Positions 50,601 to 62,175 of a DNA stretch of 64,000 bases are shown here, piece by piece; within the stretch, counting starts at the first letter, position 1, and each line of letters starts with the position of its first letter. This DNA is from Homarus americanus (taxonomy: Eukaryota > Arthropoda > Malacostraca > Decapoda > Nephropidae), in NCBI RefSeq assembly GCF_018991925.1, contig NW_024735503.1, positions 4,632,762-4,696,761 of the forward strand, in the 5' to 3' direction. A model generated the notes under the pieces. It searched no databases, was not told the origin of the DNA, and saw only the letters and a program-made list of their open reading frames with translations. A program made the translations under genes and the position numbers.

Positions 50601-51333
50601 AGCTGGAGAGCAAAACTTCAGGTGAACACTTCGAGGACCAATCTTCAGGTGATTGATGGAGGCTAAATTTACAAATGGTCTTGTTTGTGGTCTTGGCTAC
50701 ATCACTGATTTTATGTAACTTCACAGTTATGATGGTCCATCATTCAGAGTTGACAAACCTAAATTGAATGCTAATATTGATGAAAAATATAGCTTGACAA
50801 GAATGAAGAGTTCTCTTAAGAGATCAAGATTAATTTGCCTTAAGCACACTAAGAAATATTCCAGAGACAGGGATTAGCAATACAGTACAGTGTTGAATTT
50901 GTTGAATTTTTTCCCTGAAAAGTAAACAGTGAAGAGCAGCTACACCTGTACTTTATTTTTTTTTTATTTTTTTTTTTTTAGGTTAAGGTGGGGAAAGGAT
51001 GGAAGGCATGCTGGGGCTCAAGGCACAGCCAGACATGAGGGATAGAGAAGTCACAACATATAGTCGTGGGGGGAAAGGTTGGAAAAGAAGTTTAATGAGT
51101 TAAATAGAGGGGGACGACGCCCCTTGTTTTACATATTACAGAGTTTGTTGGCTAACTAAGCTAACCTAGGATTTAGGATGAGGTTGCACAATGGTTATTT
51201 TAGTAGACAATGACTAGATTGATTTTACAATTACAAGTTTATTAAAATCTTATACTGTATTACGTTATGGACTCACTAGATTGTGACTTGTTAAATGTGA
51301 ATTTATATCATCTAAGTTTTAATCTAAGGTGGA

Positions 51334-54300
51334 TCACTGTGGCGGACATAGATGCGTTGCGGGATGGGTTGTTGTAGTGCAGACAGACTCCGGGGCCACC
51401 AAGCGTGGGGTCGCCCTCTGATAGATGTCTTCCCCGCGTAGGTGGTCTGGGCTGTGAGGGTCGTCCAGGAGCTTGTCCCAAACCTTCTTCCCTAGGCGAT
51501 GGAACCTGACGTTGAGGGCCTTTGTTTTATTTCTTAGGTGGATGGTTTCCACTGTCTCCTGGTAGGGTGGCGCTTGGCCACTGGCTGACCTCAAACACTT
51601 GTTTTGGAAGCTCTGTAGTTGTTGTAGTCTAGTCTTTCCGAGTGTGACGAGTGGTATAGATGGGTACTCCAACACAGGCCTCACCAGCGCCTTGTACAGG
51701 TGAACTTGTATCTTCTCAGGCATCAGTTTAAAACGTTTTAATTTGGCTGCGACGACTTTGGCTTTATTTAGTCTGTCCTTCGCGTGGGAAATTATGCCTG
51801 TCCGAGAGATGATGAGGCCAAGCAACCTGCCTTGTTTAGAGTACTCAATCTCTTCGTCGTCGATCATCAATGGCGCCAGCTTGAATTTGGCTATGGGTAT
51901 AACCTCGAATTTCGTTTTGTTTGTTTTTATTTTCCATTTATTTTCATACTCCGAGATACCCTCTATTGCCCGAGCAGTGGGTCGCTCCATCCTTGCCGTG
52001 GACCTTCCTGGGCAGGTGACGATCTGTGTTACATTGTCGGCATACATGACGTACTCGCTGCCAATGATTGGGGGTGGCAGGTCAGCCATGTAAAGGGTTG
52101 GTGAGAGACAAGAGCCCTGAGGCACGCCGCTTGAGAGTGAGAATTCTTCTCCAAAATGTTCTTGCATCTTGATTTTGGCTCTGCGGTCCGTGATGAAGTT
52201 GCACAGCAGGCACGTCAGGTTTTTTGGGTAGCCCCAGTTGTATGATTTTATACTGCAGCCCCGCGTGCCAAACTTTGTCAAACGCCTTGTTGATGTCCTT
52301 CAGTACAGGTACTCCCCGACTTACGACCGACTCGACTTACGTCCACCTGCACTTACAACCTGCCTCTGTCGTACCAAAATGTGGTCGAATTATGTATTTT
52401 TGAGTCCCAATGTCAGTACACAGACAAAATTTTCTAATGTAATTCACTTTAAAATGGCTGGGAAGCTTAAAAGTGAGTGTTTTGTGGTGCTGAGAAGAAA
52501 AATAGACCCAAATTTTCGATTTTCTATGTGTTATTTAAGCATTTCCGACTTGCAACCATTTCGACTTACAACCTGGATGTCGGTCCCAAACCCCGTCATA
52601 AGTCGGGGATTACCTGTACTATGTTGCACTGCAGGCGGCCAGTCATGGCATTGGCGATTGCTCATAGGCCTGAGCTATGGCGGTGGATGTGCCTCGGTAC
52701 TGGCGGGGATTATGCACGTCTTCGTCCTCCAGATACATCCGCAATCGCTTGTTTACTATTTTTTCGAAGATTTTGGCAGGTACCTCTAGCAGCGATATTG
52801 GTTGAAAGTTTTTTTTACTTTGTTTGGAGGCTTCCCTGCTTTTGGTATGAGGTGAATAACGGCGATTTTGAACATCTTGGGGAAGTATCCAGAGGCGAGG
52901 CAGGCGTTGCATATATGAGCAAGCCTCTCTATCATGTTGTCGGGGAGTTGAGCCAGGATCCTCTTGTTAATGTGACTTTGCCCAGGTGATTTGCTTTTAA
53001 ACCCTTTTATGATGGCTGACACATCTGAAGGAACTATGTGCTCCGTCAGGTAGCTTCCGTCCACCAGTCTAGTGAAGTCAGTCTGTGGGAGCGGATGGAG
53101 CAGGTGCTGATGGTCCTACAGCTGACCTAAAATGTCTTCCTCAAACTCCCTGTCGAAGCCCTCGTTCTCCTGTTCACTAATGGTAAAGATCTTCCGTAAA
53201 TATCGCCGATGTAATTGTTCTTGGTTTTCCTCCTTGAATATTTTCATGTTGTTTTGGTCGAGCAGGTAAGGGACCGTGCTAGAGGTGGAACCCATCAGTA
53301 GCTTGATCCCTTTCCAGAATGCAGCAGAATCGCGGTAATTGTTGGCTGCCTCCCACACCAAGACGGCCCACTTTTGTTCATGTAAACATTTGCTCTCGTG
53401 CTGGATGTCCGTCTGTAGCTCTCGGTACCGGTCTCTCAGCTCTTGCGTCCACCCGCAGATACTGGCTCGCTGTCTCACGTGATCGTACTGGACACTGAGC
53501 TGCCTCAGCTGGTGACTCGTGTGAGGATGGGGAATGGTCCTGTAAGTGGTGGTCGGGATGTTGTTGTCCATCTCCGTCTTCACATCGGTGTACCATTGTT
53601 CGACCGCGTCGTCGATATCATTGGGGCTGGCTTCTTCCAGGTTTCTCCCCTGCTTGAGACTGAGAGACTCCTTGAAGGAGTCCCAGTCTGCCCGTTTGAG
53701 GTTTGACCTGATGTTGGCGGGGATCATAATGGGATTGGATGAGAGCGTCACGACGACTGGCAGGTGATCGCTGTACTCATGGGTCCAACAGTAACGTGCC
53801 TGTTCAGGACAGCCTCGTTGTTAAAGAGGATTATGTCGGGTGTTGTGGCACTGGCACGTCTGATCAATGTCAGGAAATCTGGCCCGAGGTGTTGCAGTTT
53901 TCCTCTTCTCATGTCATACAGCACCACACCGACGTTGTTCTCATTACCGTGTCCGAGTATGGCGTGGCGCGCATTTAAGTCCCCTATGATGTATGTTGGT
54001 TGTCTGTGGCGTAGCAACTGGTTGAGGTCTTGTTCGGGTAAGTAAGGACGTCTGGGAGGTAGGTACATTGTGCATGTGATAACAGGTCCCCTAGTTGTCT
54101 CCACCTGCACTCCCAGAACTGAATCCTCGAAGTCTGGCAACACTCTGTGACTCAGCCGTGACCTGATGGCCACAGCGACACCATCGTTCAGCTCACCCGT
54201 CATGTTCCTCTGGTATACAGTGTAGCCAAAAATTTTCGGCTTACTTTCATCCTTTATGCCAGTACTGTTTAACAGAATGATGTCTGGGTCTAATTGATAG

Positions 54301-54440
54301 TATAAGTTAGACAGTTTGTTACATCTGTTAAGGGACCAGTATAGGACATTATGTTGGACAATTTTCCTCCTGCTAACGACTGCCCTTTCGGAGACTGTAG
54401 CTTGGGGTGTCACTTGTAGTGTTTGCTCGGCTTCTGCCAT
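51334..54440 (-). pseudogene. jockey-like ORF2: AP endonuclease + reverse transcriptase, disrupted
   Basis: The start is ATG 54440. Residues 20-230 form the endonuclease (KIVQHNVLYWSLNRCNKL, YIIGDLNARHAILGH, a TTPDIILFN block). A frameshift near 53750 follows. Next is the linker with an in-frame TAG at 53116-53118, where the other copy has CAG. RT fingers lie at 53064-52650. Motif A is interrupted by the 311-bp TIR element. Motif B is GVPQGSCLSPTL. Motif C reads YADN instead of YADD, which removes a catalytic Asp; the other copy keeps YADD. The C-terminal part (52281-51334) is open and ends TTTHPATHLCPPQ. Non-functional as it stands. Confidence 0.88.
52306..52616. mobile_element. 311-bp TIR element inserted in the LINE ORF2
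   Basis: Left end CAGGTACTCCCCGACTTACG; right end read in reverse CAGGTAATCCCCGACTTATG. It is flanked by TA at 52304-52305 and 52617-52618. Removing the element and one TA restores the sequence of the other LINE copy at 26448-26470 in reverse (a CAGTACTAT... context), so the boundaries and the TA duplication are confirmed by an empty site. It is non-coding. The related lone end is at 38354-38375. Confidence 0.9.
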
Positions 54441-54585
54441 TTCTAGGGGGACGGAACTTCTTAGCAGAACCTTCGGACATCTGCTTGTCAGTTAATGGCG
54501 GGCCCTCGAACTTCTCGTCACCGGTATACAGGAAGGTGTTCAGGTCCTGGGCCAGCGCGTCGAAGTAATCTACTGACTCTGCAGC

Positions 54586-55993
54586 TCAAGGGTCTTCTTC
54601 CTCTGTGGAGTAAGTCACCATCATCTGGTCGCAACCATTGACTGTGGTTGCAGTCCGATGGTCACTGTCGTTGTTGGGAGTACATGTATTGGGGTCACGG
54701 AGATTTACGGTGTCATTGGAGCTGTGATCCCAGGGGGACTGACTGGCCACGTCGGAGCTACGGTTATACTGACTTTTGCCTAAGTCAAGGTGGTCATGGT
54801 CTATTTCTGGCGTGGGTTGAGGTCGTCGATAAGTCGTTGAGTGGGTTACTGCCTTAAGGATTTCTTTTGAAGGGACTTTGTCGCTTATTTCAACAGGTGC
54901 AATGTTGTTCCTGGTTAGTGTCTCGTTGAGGTGTTTCGAGAATGAACCTGGATGAACCATGTTCATGTGATGGGCATGCAGGTAAGACAAGTATATAGTG
55001 GTGGCTTTGGACTCGTCCAGCTGTGGAGAGGAGACGCTCCTGATGCTCTCCACCACTGTGTCCCTCATGGCGCCCAGTGACAGTAACTGCCTGTTTTATT
55101 GAGTCCTTGATGTTTCTTATCTCTGATTGCAGGACTTCCATGGTTTCGCTGACATTGTTGAGTTTTTGGGAGTCTGCTTGAGTTTCTTTCAGAGCGTCTT
55201 CTAGGGTTTGGTTGTAAGCGATGATCGTCGACTGAGTGGTCCTTTCTTTGGTGTTAGAAATTTCCCTGGTTTCTTTTTGTTTGGTTATTTCGGTCAGTTT
55301 CTTCTCTGTTTCTTGAAGTACCTGTTTCCTGACCAGGCAGGTGGCAGAGAAGGTCCTGTGGCCACCCTCACAGATGACACACTTTTTTATGGTGCTACGG
55401 CAGTCTTTGTAGAAGTGCTGATGAGATGAACACTCAGAAAATATGACCCCTTGCAGGGTGCAGTTCTTGGTCATGTGGTCATTGTATTTATAGCACTTCA
55501 TACATTGTTGGATGGGTGTATACTTTTCATATTCTATTTGGTGTGATGAGATGGAAGTGCCATGTGCATAGAGCCTCATCTCCTTCATTCTTTTTGCATC
55601 CGTTGTGTCTGCAAAGCGAACCTTGATTATATTGTGGGCATACATAGGATACACCTCCACAACCTTGACATTGTTTTGCTTTTCTATTTCGTCTCATATT
55701 TCTTCTGCATTATTTTCCACTGCATCTTTGTCTAACTTCTTGCATACAAGGGTGAGCTCAGTGCCGTATTCCCGTGGGACAATGACCTCGTATCCGTTAG
55801 TTTTCATTTTGTCCATGGCACTAGACTTAAGTAGTTTATCAGCATCTTCATCTGTTTTTGTGAGGATGATGTAACCATCTCTCAGATCCACAAGTCTATT
55901 TATTCTCACCCTTAGGTCGCTCAATAGCCTTTTTAGCCCTATCCGAGACCCCTGGGTCGGGGTTCCGGAGATCTTCACTCTCACTTTGGCCAT
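54586..55993 (-). pseudogene. jockey-like ORF1, nucleic-acid-binding protein with zinc knuckles
   Basis: The start is ATG 55993 (MAKVRVKISGTPTQGSRIG). An RRM-like N-terminal part (DLRDGYIILTKTDEDADKLL) is followed by a second one (KVVEVYPMYAHNIIKVRF), then a cysteine cluster at about residues 155-205. The cluster has CMKCYKYNDHMTKNC, a degenerate SECSSHQHFYKDC knuckle whose first Cys is Phe, and CVICEGGHRTFSATC. A coiled-coil-like segment follows. Damage: an in-frame TGA at 55694-55696, where AEEI-stop-DEIEK suggests CGA to TGA decay, and a frameshift near 55070 after which the frame continues to 54586. In jockey-type elements ORF1p coats the RNA. Confidence 0.8.
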
Positions 55994-56026
55994 GGTCAGT
56001 AACATACATGAAAATCCTACCTAATC

Positions 56027-56153
56027 GATATAATATGCATTGAATACATTTACAGGGCTGTACAGTACATAAATCAGGAGTTGTTAAAATAATAAACAAC
56101 TCCTGATTTATGTACTGTACAGCCCTGTAAATGTATTCAATGCATATTATATC
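56027..56153. repeat. perfect 59-bp inverted repeat with 9-bp loop
   Basis: 56027-56085 is the exact reverse complement of 56095-56153; the spacer is AAAATAATA. The arms contain GGGCTGTACAGTACATAAAT. It begins 34 bp upstream of the LINE ORF1 start codon. Perfect arms imply a recent origin, either a foldback or inversion event at the LINE 5' junction, or an assembly or template-switch artefact. Confidence 0.9.
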
Positions 56154-56700
56154 ATTGTTAAATCAAATGTAAGTCTGTATATTTTCAGCCACCGGCAGCA
56201 ACTCTATTAATAAACCGTTTATTATTATTATTTAATCTCTCCACCTCCGCTAAACCCCATGGATGCCATTCCTTCTGTCCGCTTGCTGGGAGAGTAAAGA
56301 CGGGTCGAGGGGTAGGGTGAACAGACAATCCCCTGACGGGGGCCTAGCCAAGCTCTAACACCTAACAGTGACAGGTTATGAAGCACTGCCGAATCCCTAA
56401 CAGAAAATGTTGCCAACCTTACTGTTTCGACTCAACATCCCTCTGAGGGCCCCGCTTGTGGCTCTGCCCTGGGTTTGCGTCATTACCAAACAGCAGGGAC
56501 TCTAGACGAAAGGATAGGATAGGGAAGAAGTGCAGTGTACAAGAATAATAATATCCATGTACAACTACAAGATAAAGCAGCCAGAGCGAACCCAACATGA
56601 AAAACAAGGCTGACAGTCGTAATGGTCAGCAATTTGAAGTAAGCAGGGAGCGACGCGCAGCACGTCCGCTCGCTATGAAGGTTGGGTGCGCTCTGTACTG
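56154..56700. other. possible LINE 5' UTR or unrelated repeat
   Basis: GC-richer than its surroundings, with a short ATT-type microsatellite at 56218-56235. No ORF is recognised. It could be the 5' UTR of the adjacent LINE, displaced by the palindrome. Confidence 0.35.
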
Positions 56701-56702
56701 TA

Positions 56703-57052
56703 CAGTGGGGTATGCTATAATGAATCTAATTGGTTCTAGAACCTTGTTCGTTATAGCATTCGTTCGTTATAGGATTAATCCGTTCCAGGCCCCCAAATAC
56801 AACCTCTTAACACTGAAAAATATAATATAAAATTGTAAAAATTGTAAAAAAGTGCATAAATATGCATCTAAACCCCTGAAATGAAGAATATCATTAATAT
56901 TTGTAATAAAAAAACAATAAATTAGAAAAAAAAAAATAAATAATGTTCGTTGTAGGAGTTTCGTTCGTTATAGCATTCTCAATTTTATAGGTAAAACCGT
57001 TCATTATAGGAATATTCGTAGTAGGATCCGTTCGTTATAGCATACCCCACTG
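56703..57052. mobile_element. 350-bp TIR element (GGGGTATGCTATAA family), copy 1
   Basis: Ends CAGTGGGGTATGCTATAATG and, reversed, CAGTGGGGTATGCTATAACG; TA flanks at 56701-56702 and 57053-57054. The copy at 62631-62980 has the same length and only scattered differences. Internal repeats of a GTTCGTTATAG motif occur near both ends. Non-coding. Confidence 0.85.
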
Positions 57053-57054
57053 TA

Positions 57055-59395
57055 CTATATTACCTCTGATTATAGTACTTATTGTGTGTGTGCAGTCAAC
57101 TTTCTCTCAAGGTTTTTGTTTTAAAACTTAACTTAAATATAGTTCTGTTGATGTAATGGCGTGTGTGAAATATTTTGCTCGTATGTGATAGTGAACATAA
57201 TGATAAAAAAAAATATATATATATATACAGTCAGACCAGTGGAGAATGTCTGTCTCCCAGCTTTGTACCTCTATACTTCAGGAGTGTTACATAGGAGTAC
57301 AGTACAGGTAAAAGCATTTTCCATGGACTGAAACAAAAGACACCGGATCTTTTCCCTTCCCTCCTGTTAAGTGTTACTAATAACTGTAATACTGATGAGG
57401 GATTATGAAACTACTAGAAACTTTTGTTCTTTTTTTTTTAAATCTAATTTTTCATCCTGATAGGCTTTCTCCAAATCCTATTCAACTTTTAGTCAGCTTT
57501 TCCAACTTTAAAATCAGAACTGGTCAGAGACAAGGTTATTTGCCATTGTCCTTACTTTACAAGCTATATGTTTGGGTTTTTTAGGTAGTCTTTGTCTAGA
57601 TTAGAACAGATTCTTTGTAATTTTGCTTGAGTTAGAGTACACTGGGATACTATATTTGTGCGGGTTCTGATATGGAGTTAAGGGTTGACTCCTTTCAACC
57701 AACTCTTTGTTGTTTGACTGCTTGTGGTCACACTCTATATAACAAGCCTCTACAACGTCCCTCACCTTGTGCAGTCTCTTTACAAGAGTCCTAATACCTC
57801 AGCTATTAAATGACAGAGAATTGCATGGCATAAAGGAATTAGACGGTTAATTTCTATTACTGTAATACAGTACATTGTTGCACAGTAAACTCCTCCATTG
57901 GGATACAAGTTGCACAGTGCTTTGAACGTCTTGTCCAGTTCTTTCCACTTCACTACCCTCATTTTTGAGCTCTCACCGTGGGGATGGCTAAACCTTTTGA
58001 TTAAGCCTCACCCACTATGTCTAAGATTCTTGTCATGGTTTTTCGTCGTAGTGTTCTAAGTGTGGATTATATTATATAAAGATTATAATATGTTGTGTTT
58101 CTTATATTTCTTACCGTAGAGTTTGATACCTTCACACTGGTTACGGGAGATTATGGTGTATCTATGTAGAAATTCACTCCACCACCCGACATTCCATGAT
58201 TTATATTTGATAAATGATGATTTAATGAGTTCCATTAATTTCCAACATCCATCTAAGTAATTTGTTATACTTTGTCATAACCAATCAGTCATTACCTTTA
58301 ATAATAATAAGATAGGATCACAGATACGGGCAGATAATTGCACTTACACAAGCTTTCATACAATGATTTACAATTTGCATGGATATATGAGTCACTCACA
58401 TTCACGCTGTAATAAAATTAATCTTCTAAAAGGGAATTTTCAACTTTGGGACACATGTGATTACTCTACTATGGGTATGATTTAACTGAGCCTTAATTAT
58501 TCAAGTGATACATTTACTGCCAGCCTGGATTGCTCTTGTTGCAACCAGGTTTCCTCACAAGAACTTCTTTCCACGGGGAATAACAACAAAAGGGTACTCT
58601 TGGGTTACCACACATAGTCTCGCGTCACTGACAGTCACTGTAGACGGGTGTCGTGCAGGAGAACTCTGTAAGCGTGAATTGATTATCCATTTACTGTAGG
58701 TTTGATAGGCCACCCTGGATTGCTTTTGTCGCAACCAGGCTTCCACATGTGATATTTCCACGGGGATAACGACCTAGGTTAACACACTTAGTCTCGTGTC
58801 GACAACGGTCCACAGGACGGGGTGGCGGTGGAGGACTGTGTGTGGTGTCCCGGTCCCTTCAGGAGGGAGAGGGTGGGGACGACGTCTTAACTAACCCTTG
58901 GCCTAGGGGATACTGCTTAAAATGGGGTTTTGGGGTGTGAGGCACTGAACAGTACAACACTGTCTCACTGGCCTCCCCCTATATGCTGGCTAACATACCA
59001 CTAATGGAAAATATATGTCTCAGTCATGGCTCGCCGGGTGCCTTATCTCTAGTAAAACAAACTTTGGAGTTGGTTGCGTGGGTAATCCTGACGCAACCCA
59101 TGACAATTCTCTTGATTTAAATCATAGAATTTCGTGGAGAGTGTATCCATATTTTTCCTCACTAGCCCAGTAGTAAATTGAGTTTTCAGGATCAAACCAT
59201 CATATACTGTAGGTGTTCATAAGTTTTTACTTTAAGTTCATGTTTCTTTAAAATGGATTGAAAAACAGAATGAGCTTTTCTAAAAAAAAAAAAAGGAGAA
59301 AAAGAAACAGCTTGAGGAGGAACATCTTGAATAGTTTTAGCTGCCCCAACTAATTCTGAGGACCATTACTAACTGACTGTTTCATAGATTTTATT
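57055..59395. other. intergenic sequence with a diverged tandem duplication
   Basis: No gene is recognised. At 58515-58700 and about 58706-58840, a block with CCTGGATTGCT, GCAACCAGG, CCACGGGGA, CACA-TAGTCTCG and GACGGG motifs occurs twice in direct orientation. The rest is AT-rich and unassigned. Confidence 0.45.
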
Positions 59396-59397
59396 TA

Positions 59398-60021
59398 CAG
59401 TGAACCCTCACTTTACGCGGTTAATTCAACCCACGGCGGCCCGCGTAAAGTGAACAACATAATATATGGGATTAATTGAAATAGAGACCGGGCCGACCCC
59501 CAAACTCCACTTTTTCAGACACAATACCTACGTTGTAGTAAAAATAACTTCATAATTTTATGATGGTATGCACACACAATTAATAATTAAGAGAAATATC
59601 AATAATATTAGATTTTTTAACACTTACATTAGTAGAAAAGATGGCTGGGCACACAGGGATGGGGGATTGGTTCCGAGGCAGAGGGCAGATTATTGGCCCT
59701 CACCTGTATCACTTGTATCAATTGTATCACTATCCACCACAGAGGCTTGCAGGGCCTCTTTGTCAAACCCCTCAAAGTCCATATAAGTCCATATCCTCAC
59801 TATCATTATCACTATCACTGACTTGGGCCGGCTGTGGTGGGTGGCGGGTGAAGAACTCGGTAATGTTTTGATGACTGGGCGACCTTGTGCGCACCCTGCT
59901 CGCGCCGCTCTCTGCGTAAAAGGGTACACACACCGCGGAAAGTGAGCATTCCGGTTTCGGCAGGGTACCGCGTAAACGTGGAAACGCGTAAAGTGGGACC
60001 GCGTAAAGCGAGGGTTGACTG
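59398..60021 (-). mobile_element. Tigger-derived element with transposase C-terminal tail, copy 2
   Basis: Ends CAGTGAACCCTCACTTTACG and, reversed, CAGTCAACCCTCGCTTTACG; TA flanks at 59396-59397 and 60022-60023. The reverse complement is colinear with 47135-47767, including the PSSSPATHHSRPKS frame and the following acidic tail. The terminal repeats of the two copies differ at several positions, so they are separate and not very recent insertions. Confidence 0.75.
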
Positions 60022-60297
60022 TACTTATTTATTTTGGCATACGTAGTCTATACTGATTTGCCAAATTTTTGTCTCATTTTTGTATGAACAATAATGTTCA
60101 TGTAAATTTTATATACAGTACAGTATGTTACAGGTATTTCTTTGAGTTGAATGCAAATTTTCTTGTACAGTATCAGCAATTCACTTTGCACCCAGAAACT
60201 GTAGACACTGCAGTTACCGTCTCATTCCCATTCTCTTTATTTTGTTTTCTGTACTTAATTTATCAGTAGAGCTTTGATGAGACTTAATGTTTTGTAG

Positions 60298-60481
60298 GTT
60301 ACAACATGGCTGGAAAAGCAAGGATTGTCCAAAGAGGAAAGCAGAAAAATTACAACAGATTTCCTACAGAAGTTTCGAGAATCTCCAGCTCCAGATTACT
60401 CAACAGATGAGGATGGATTAGACAAGTGGAGAAGGAATATCTGGGCAGCAGCTTTACCTGAAATATATCATCAGTACATAG
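60298..60481 (+). CDS. orphan coding exon, protein not identified
   Basis: A 184-nt exon between acceptor TTTTGTAG (to 60297) and donor GTGTGT (from 60482), read in phase 0 with a phase-1 end. It encodes VTTWLEKQGLSKEESRKITT, then DFLQKFRESPAPDYSTDEDG, then LDKWRRNIWAAALPEIYHQY. Codon choice and composition look like real protein, with acidic and Trp-containing helices. No neighbouring exon of the same gene is recognised within 3 kb, and I do not recognise the family. It may belong to a gene that extends beyond the window. Confidence 0.5.
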
Positions 60482-61858
60482 GTGTGTATATTTCCCATAC
60501 TTAGAGAAGCAAAGAGAAAAGTGTATCATCATTAATACAGCTTCCAGTGATGTATTAGGTAGAATTAGATTACTTAAATGACCCAAATCTACTGGTTGAA
60601 AACTAATGAAAATATTTTTTATATTCCCCCACCCAACCATAGCCTTTAAAGAAGATGGTTTAGAAGCAAGGATTGTAATTTAGGGTCATGATATTACATT
60701 AGCCTATGAAGACTATGCCTATCACATGGGTCATTCTTAACTCTAATTCCTTGAATTTGGAATATTAGAACCCAGTTCCTTAACCAGAAGGTCTAGGAGT
60801 ACTTTTGTATAAAATTTTAAAAACATTTAAATTTTGTCCACGTGTGGGCTTAAAACACATTTTATCTATAAAGTGAGAAGGAACCTGTTTAAATGGTAAA
60901 TTCAGTATCTTCTTGATAAAATGTATATAAAGGTGATTTAAAACAAACGGGCACAGTGTAATGGATGTTTAACCCCGATGCCCCGGGCTAGGGTGCTGCT
61001 TTTCCAAAAATAATTTTTAACCTTTTTAAATGATAAAACAATAAAAAAGAAGCAAGAAAAACTACATATTGACCCTCTAGAAACTTCCTTGGGGCAACAG
61101 TGGCGAGGGGGAGATGGGGACAGTGTTGTTTGACTCGTGGTCACATGCGCACCTAGCAGCCATTTTCTGCTTTCCTTTGTGTCCGGGACAGCCAGTAATG
61201 CATATATTTACTGATCATAATACTTATTTCCTAAAAATAATTCATTTAGAATTTATTTTATTTGCATTATTTTTCATAAAAAGTTCTCGGCAACACACGC
61301 AGTCTGTCTCCAGGCTGTCTGGCTCTCTCTGTGTTTGGGAGAGCAAGTAATGCTTAGAAATAATTATCGGAATAATAATTCCACAAGTAAATACATTTAC
61401 AAGTATAACATAATTATAGCATTATTTTTCAGTAATACTACACTACTTTTAGCAATACTACTTTGATACAACATGATAAAATGGACAAACAATGAAAATT
61501 AAACAAACAAAAGTAGGTACAGGGGACTTACATTCCAAAAGCTTCCCTGTGGCTGAGCGTGTGGCGTGACACGCAAATAGTCATGCTGGAACCTGATAAC
61601 CCACGCTGGGCATTCGAACAATGCCGCGAAATGGTGCGCGTTCCGGAACGTCAACCGGGGCGTGGGAGTTAAATATTCCAAATGTTACTTATTTCAAGGC
61701 TCATTAATTAACACTAATTACTCAAATTTTAAAATTTTTACCTCAGATCCTTAGCCAGCATGTAAAGGAGTACAGGGGGTCCTCACAATACATTGTACCA
61801 GTATACAGTATGTCATATACATAAAACATCACAGACAAATATAGGTAGAAATTGTCAT
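60482..61858. other. intron-like or intergenic sequence
   Basis: No further exon is recognised. A GC-richer stretch near 61060-61160 and another near 61540-61670 are unassigned. Confidence 0.4.
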
Positions 61859-61860
61859 TA

Positions 61861-62175
61861 CAGGTGCTCCTCTACTTACAAACGAGTTACGTTCCTGAGG
61901 CTTGTTTGTAAGTCCAACTTTACTCTTGTAGATACCAAACATATTGTAAAAAATGAAAAGATTATGGATATTTAGTACAGTGATATCCTTTAATACAGCC
62001 TTAAAACCTGGCTCACTCTTCTCCTCTTAGGTAATGTTTGTTCTATCTGGAATTTTCTTCAAAATAATCCAGTCTCATCCACATTAAACACCTGTTCTGG
62101 CAGGTAACCCCCTTCAGTGATAATGTTTGTATTTCTGAAAGTTTGTAAGTTGAACGTTCTTTAGAGGAGCACCTG
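61861..62175 (-). mobile_element. Tigger-derived element carrying a DDE-domain fragment, 315 bp
   Basis: Ends CAGGTGCTCCTCTACTTACA and, reversed, CAGGTGCTCCTCTAAAGAAC; TA flanks at 61859-61860 and 62176-62177. On the minus strand, near 62105-62055, the frame reads YLPEQVFNVDETGLF, the block holding the first catalytic Asp of Tigger/pogo transposases. A frameshift or stop follows directly. It is an internal deletion derivative that keeps a piece of the catalytic domain. Confidence 0.8.

Larger units (their letters stand above)
50957..56026 (-). mobile_element. jockey-like LINE, nearly full length, inactivated
   Basis: The A-tail lies at 50957-50983 (read as T-run) and the 3' UTR matches 27430-27758. 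Then come ORF2 (54440-51334) and ORF1 (55993-54586), all on the minus strand. The same family as the truncated copy at 25901-27774. A TIR element (52306-52616) sits inside ORF2. The 5' end is not defined precisely; the sequence upstream of ORF1 runs into a perfect 59-bp palindrome at 56027-56153. Sequence from 56154 to about 56640 may be 5' UTR or unrelated repeat. Confidence 0.85.

Noticed and set aside
51334..56005. Host genes with zinc-knuckle, nuclease and polymerase domains
   Set aside because: Their order, the A-tail and the second truncated copy at 25.9-27.8 kb identify one jockey-like LINE.
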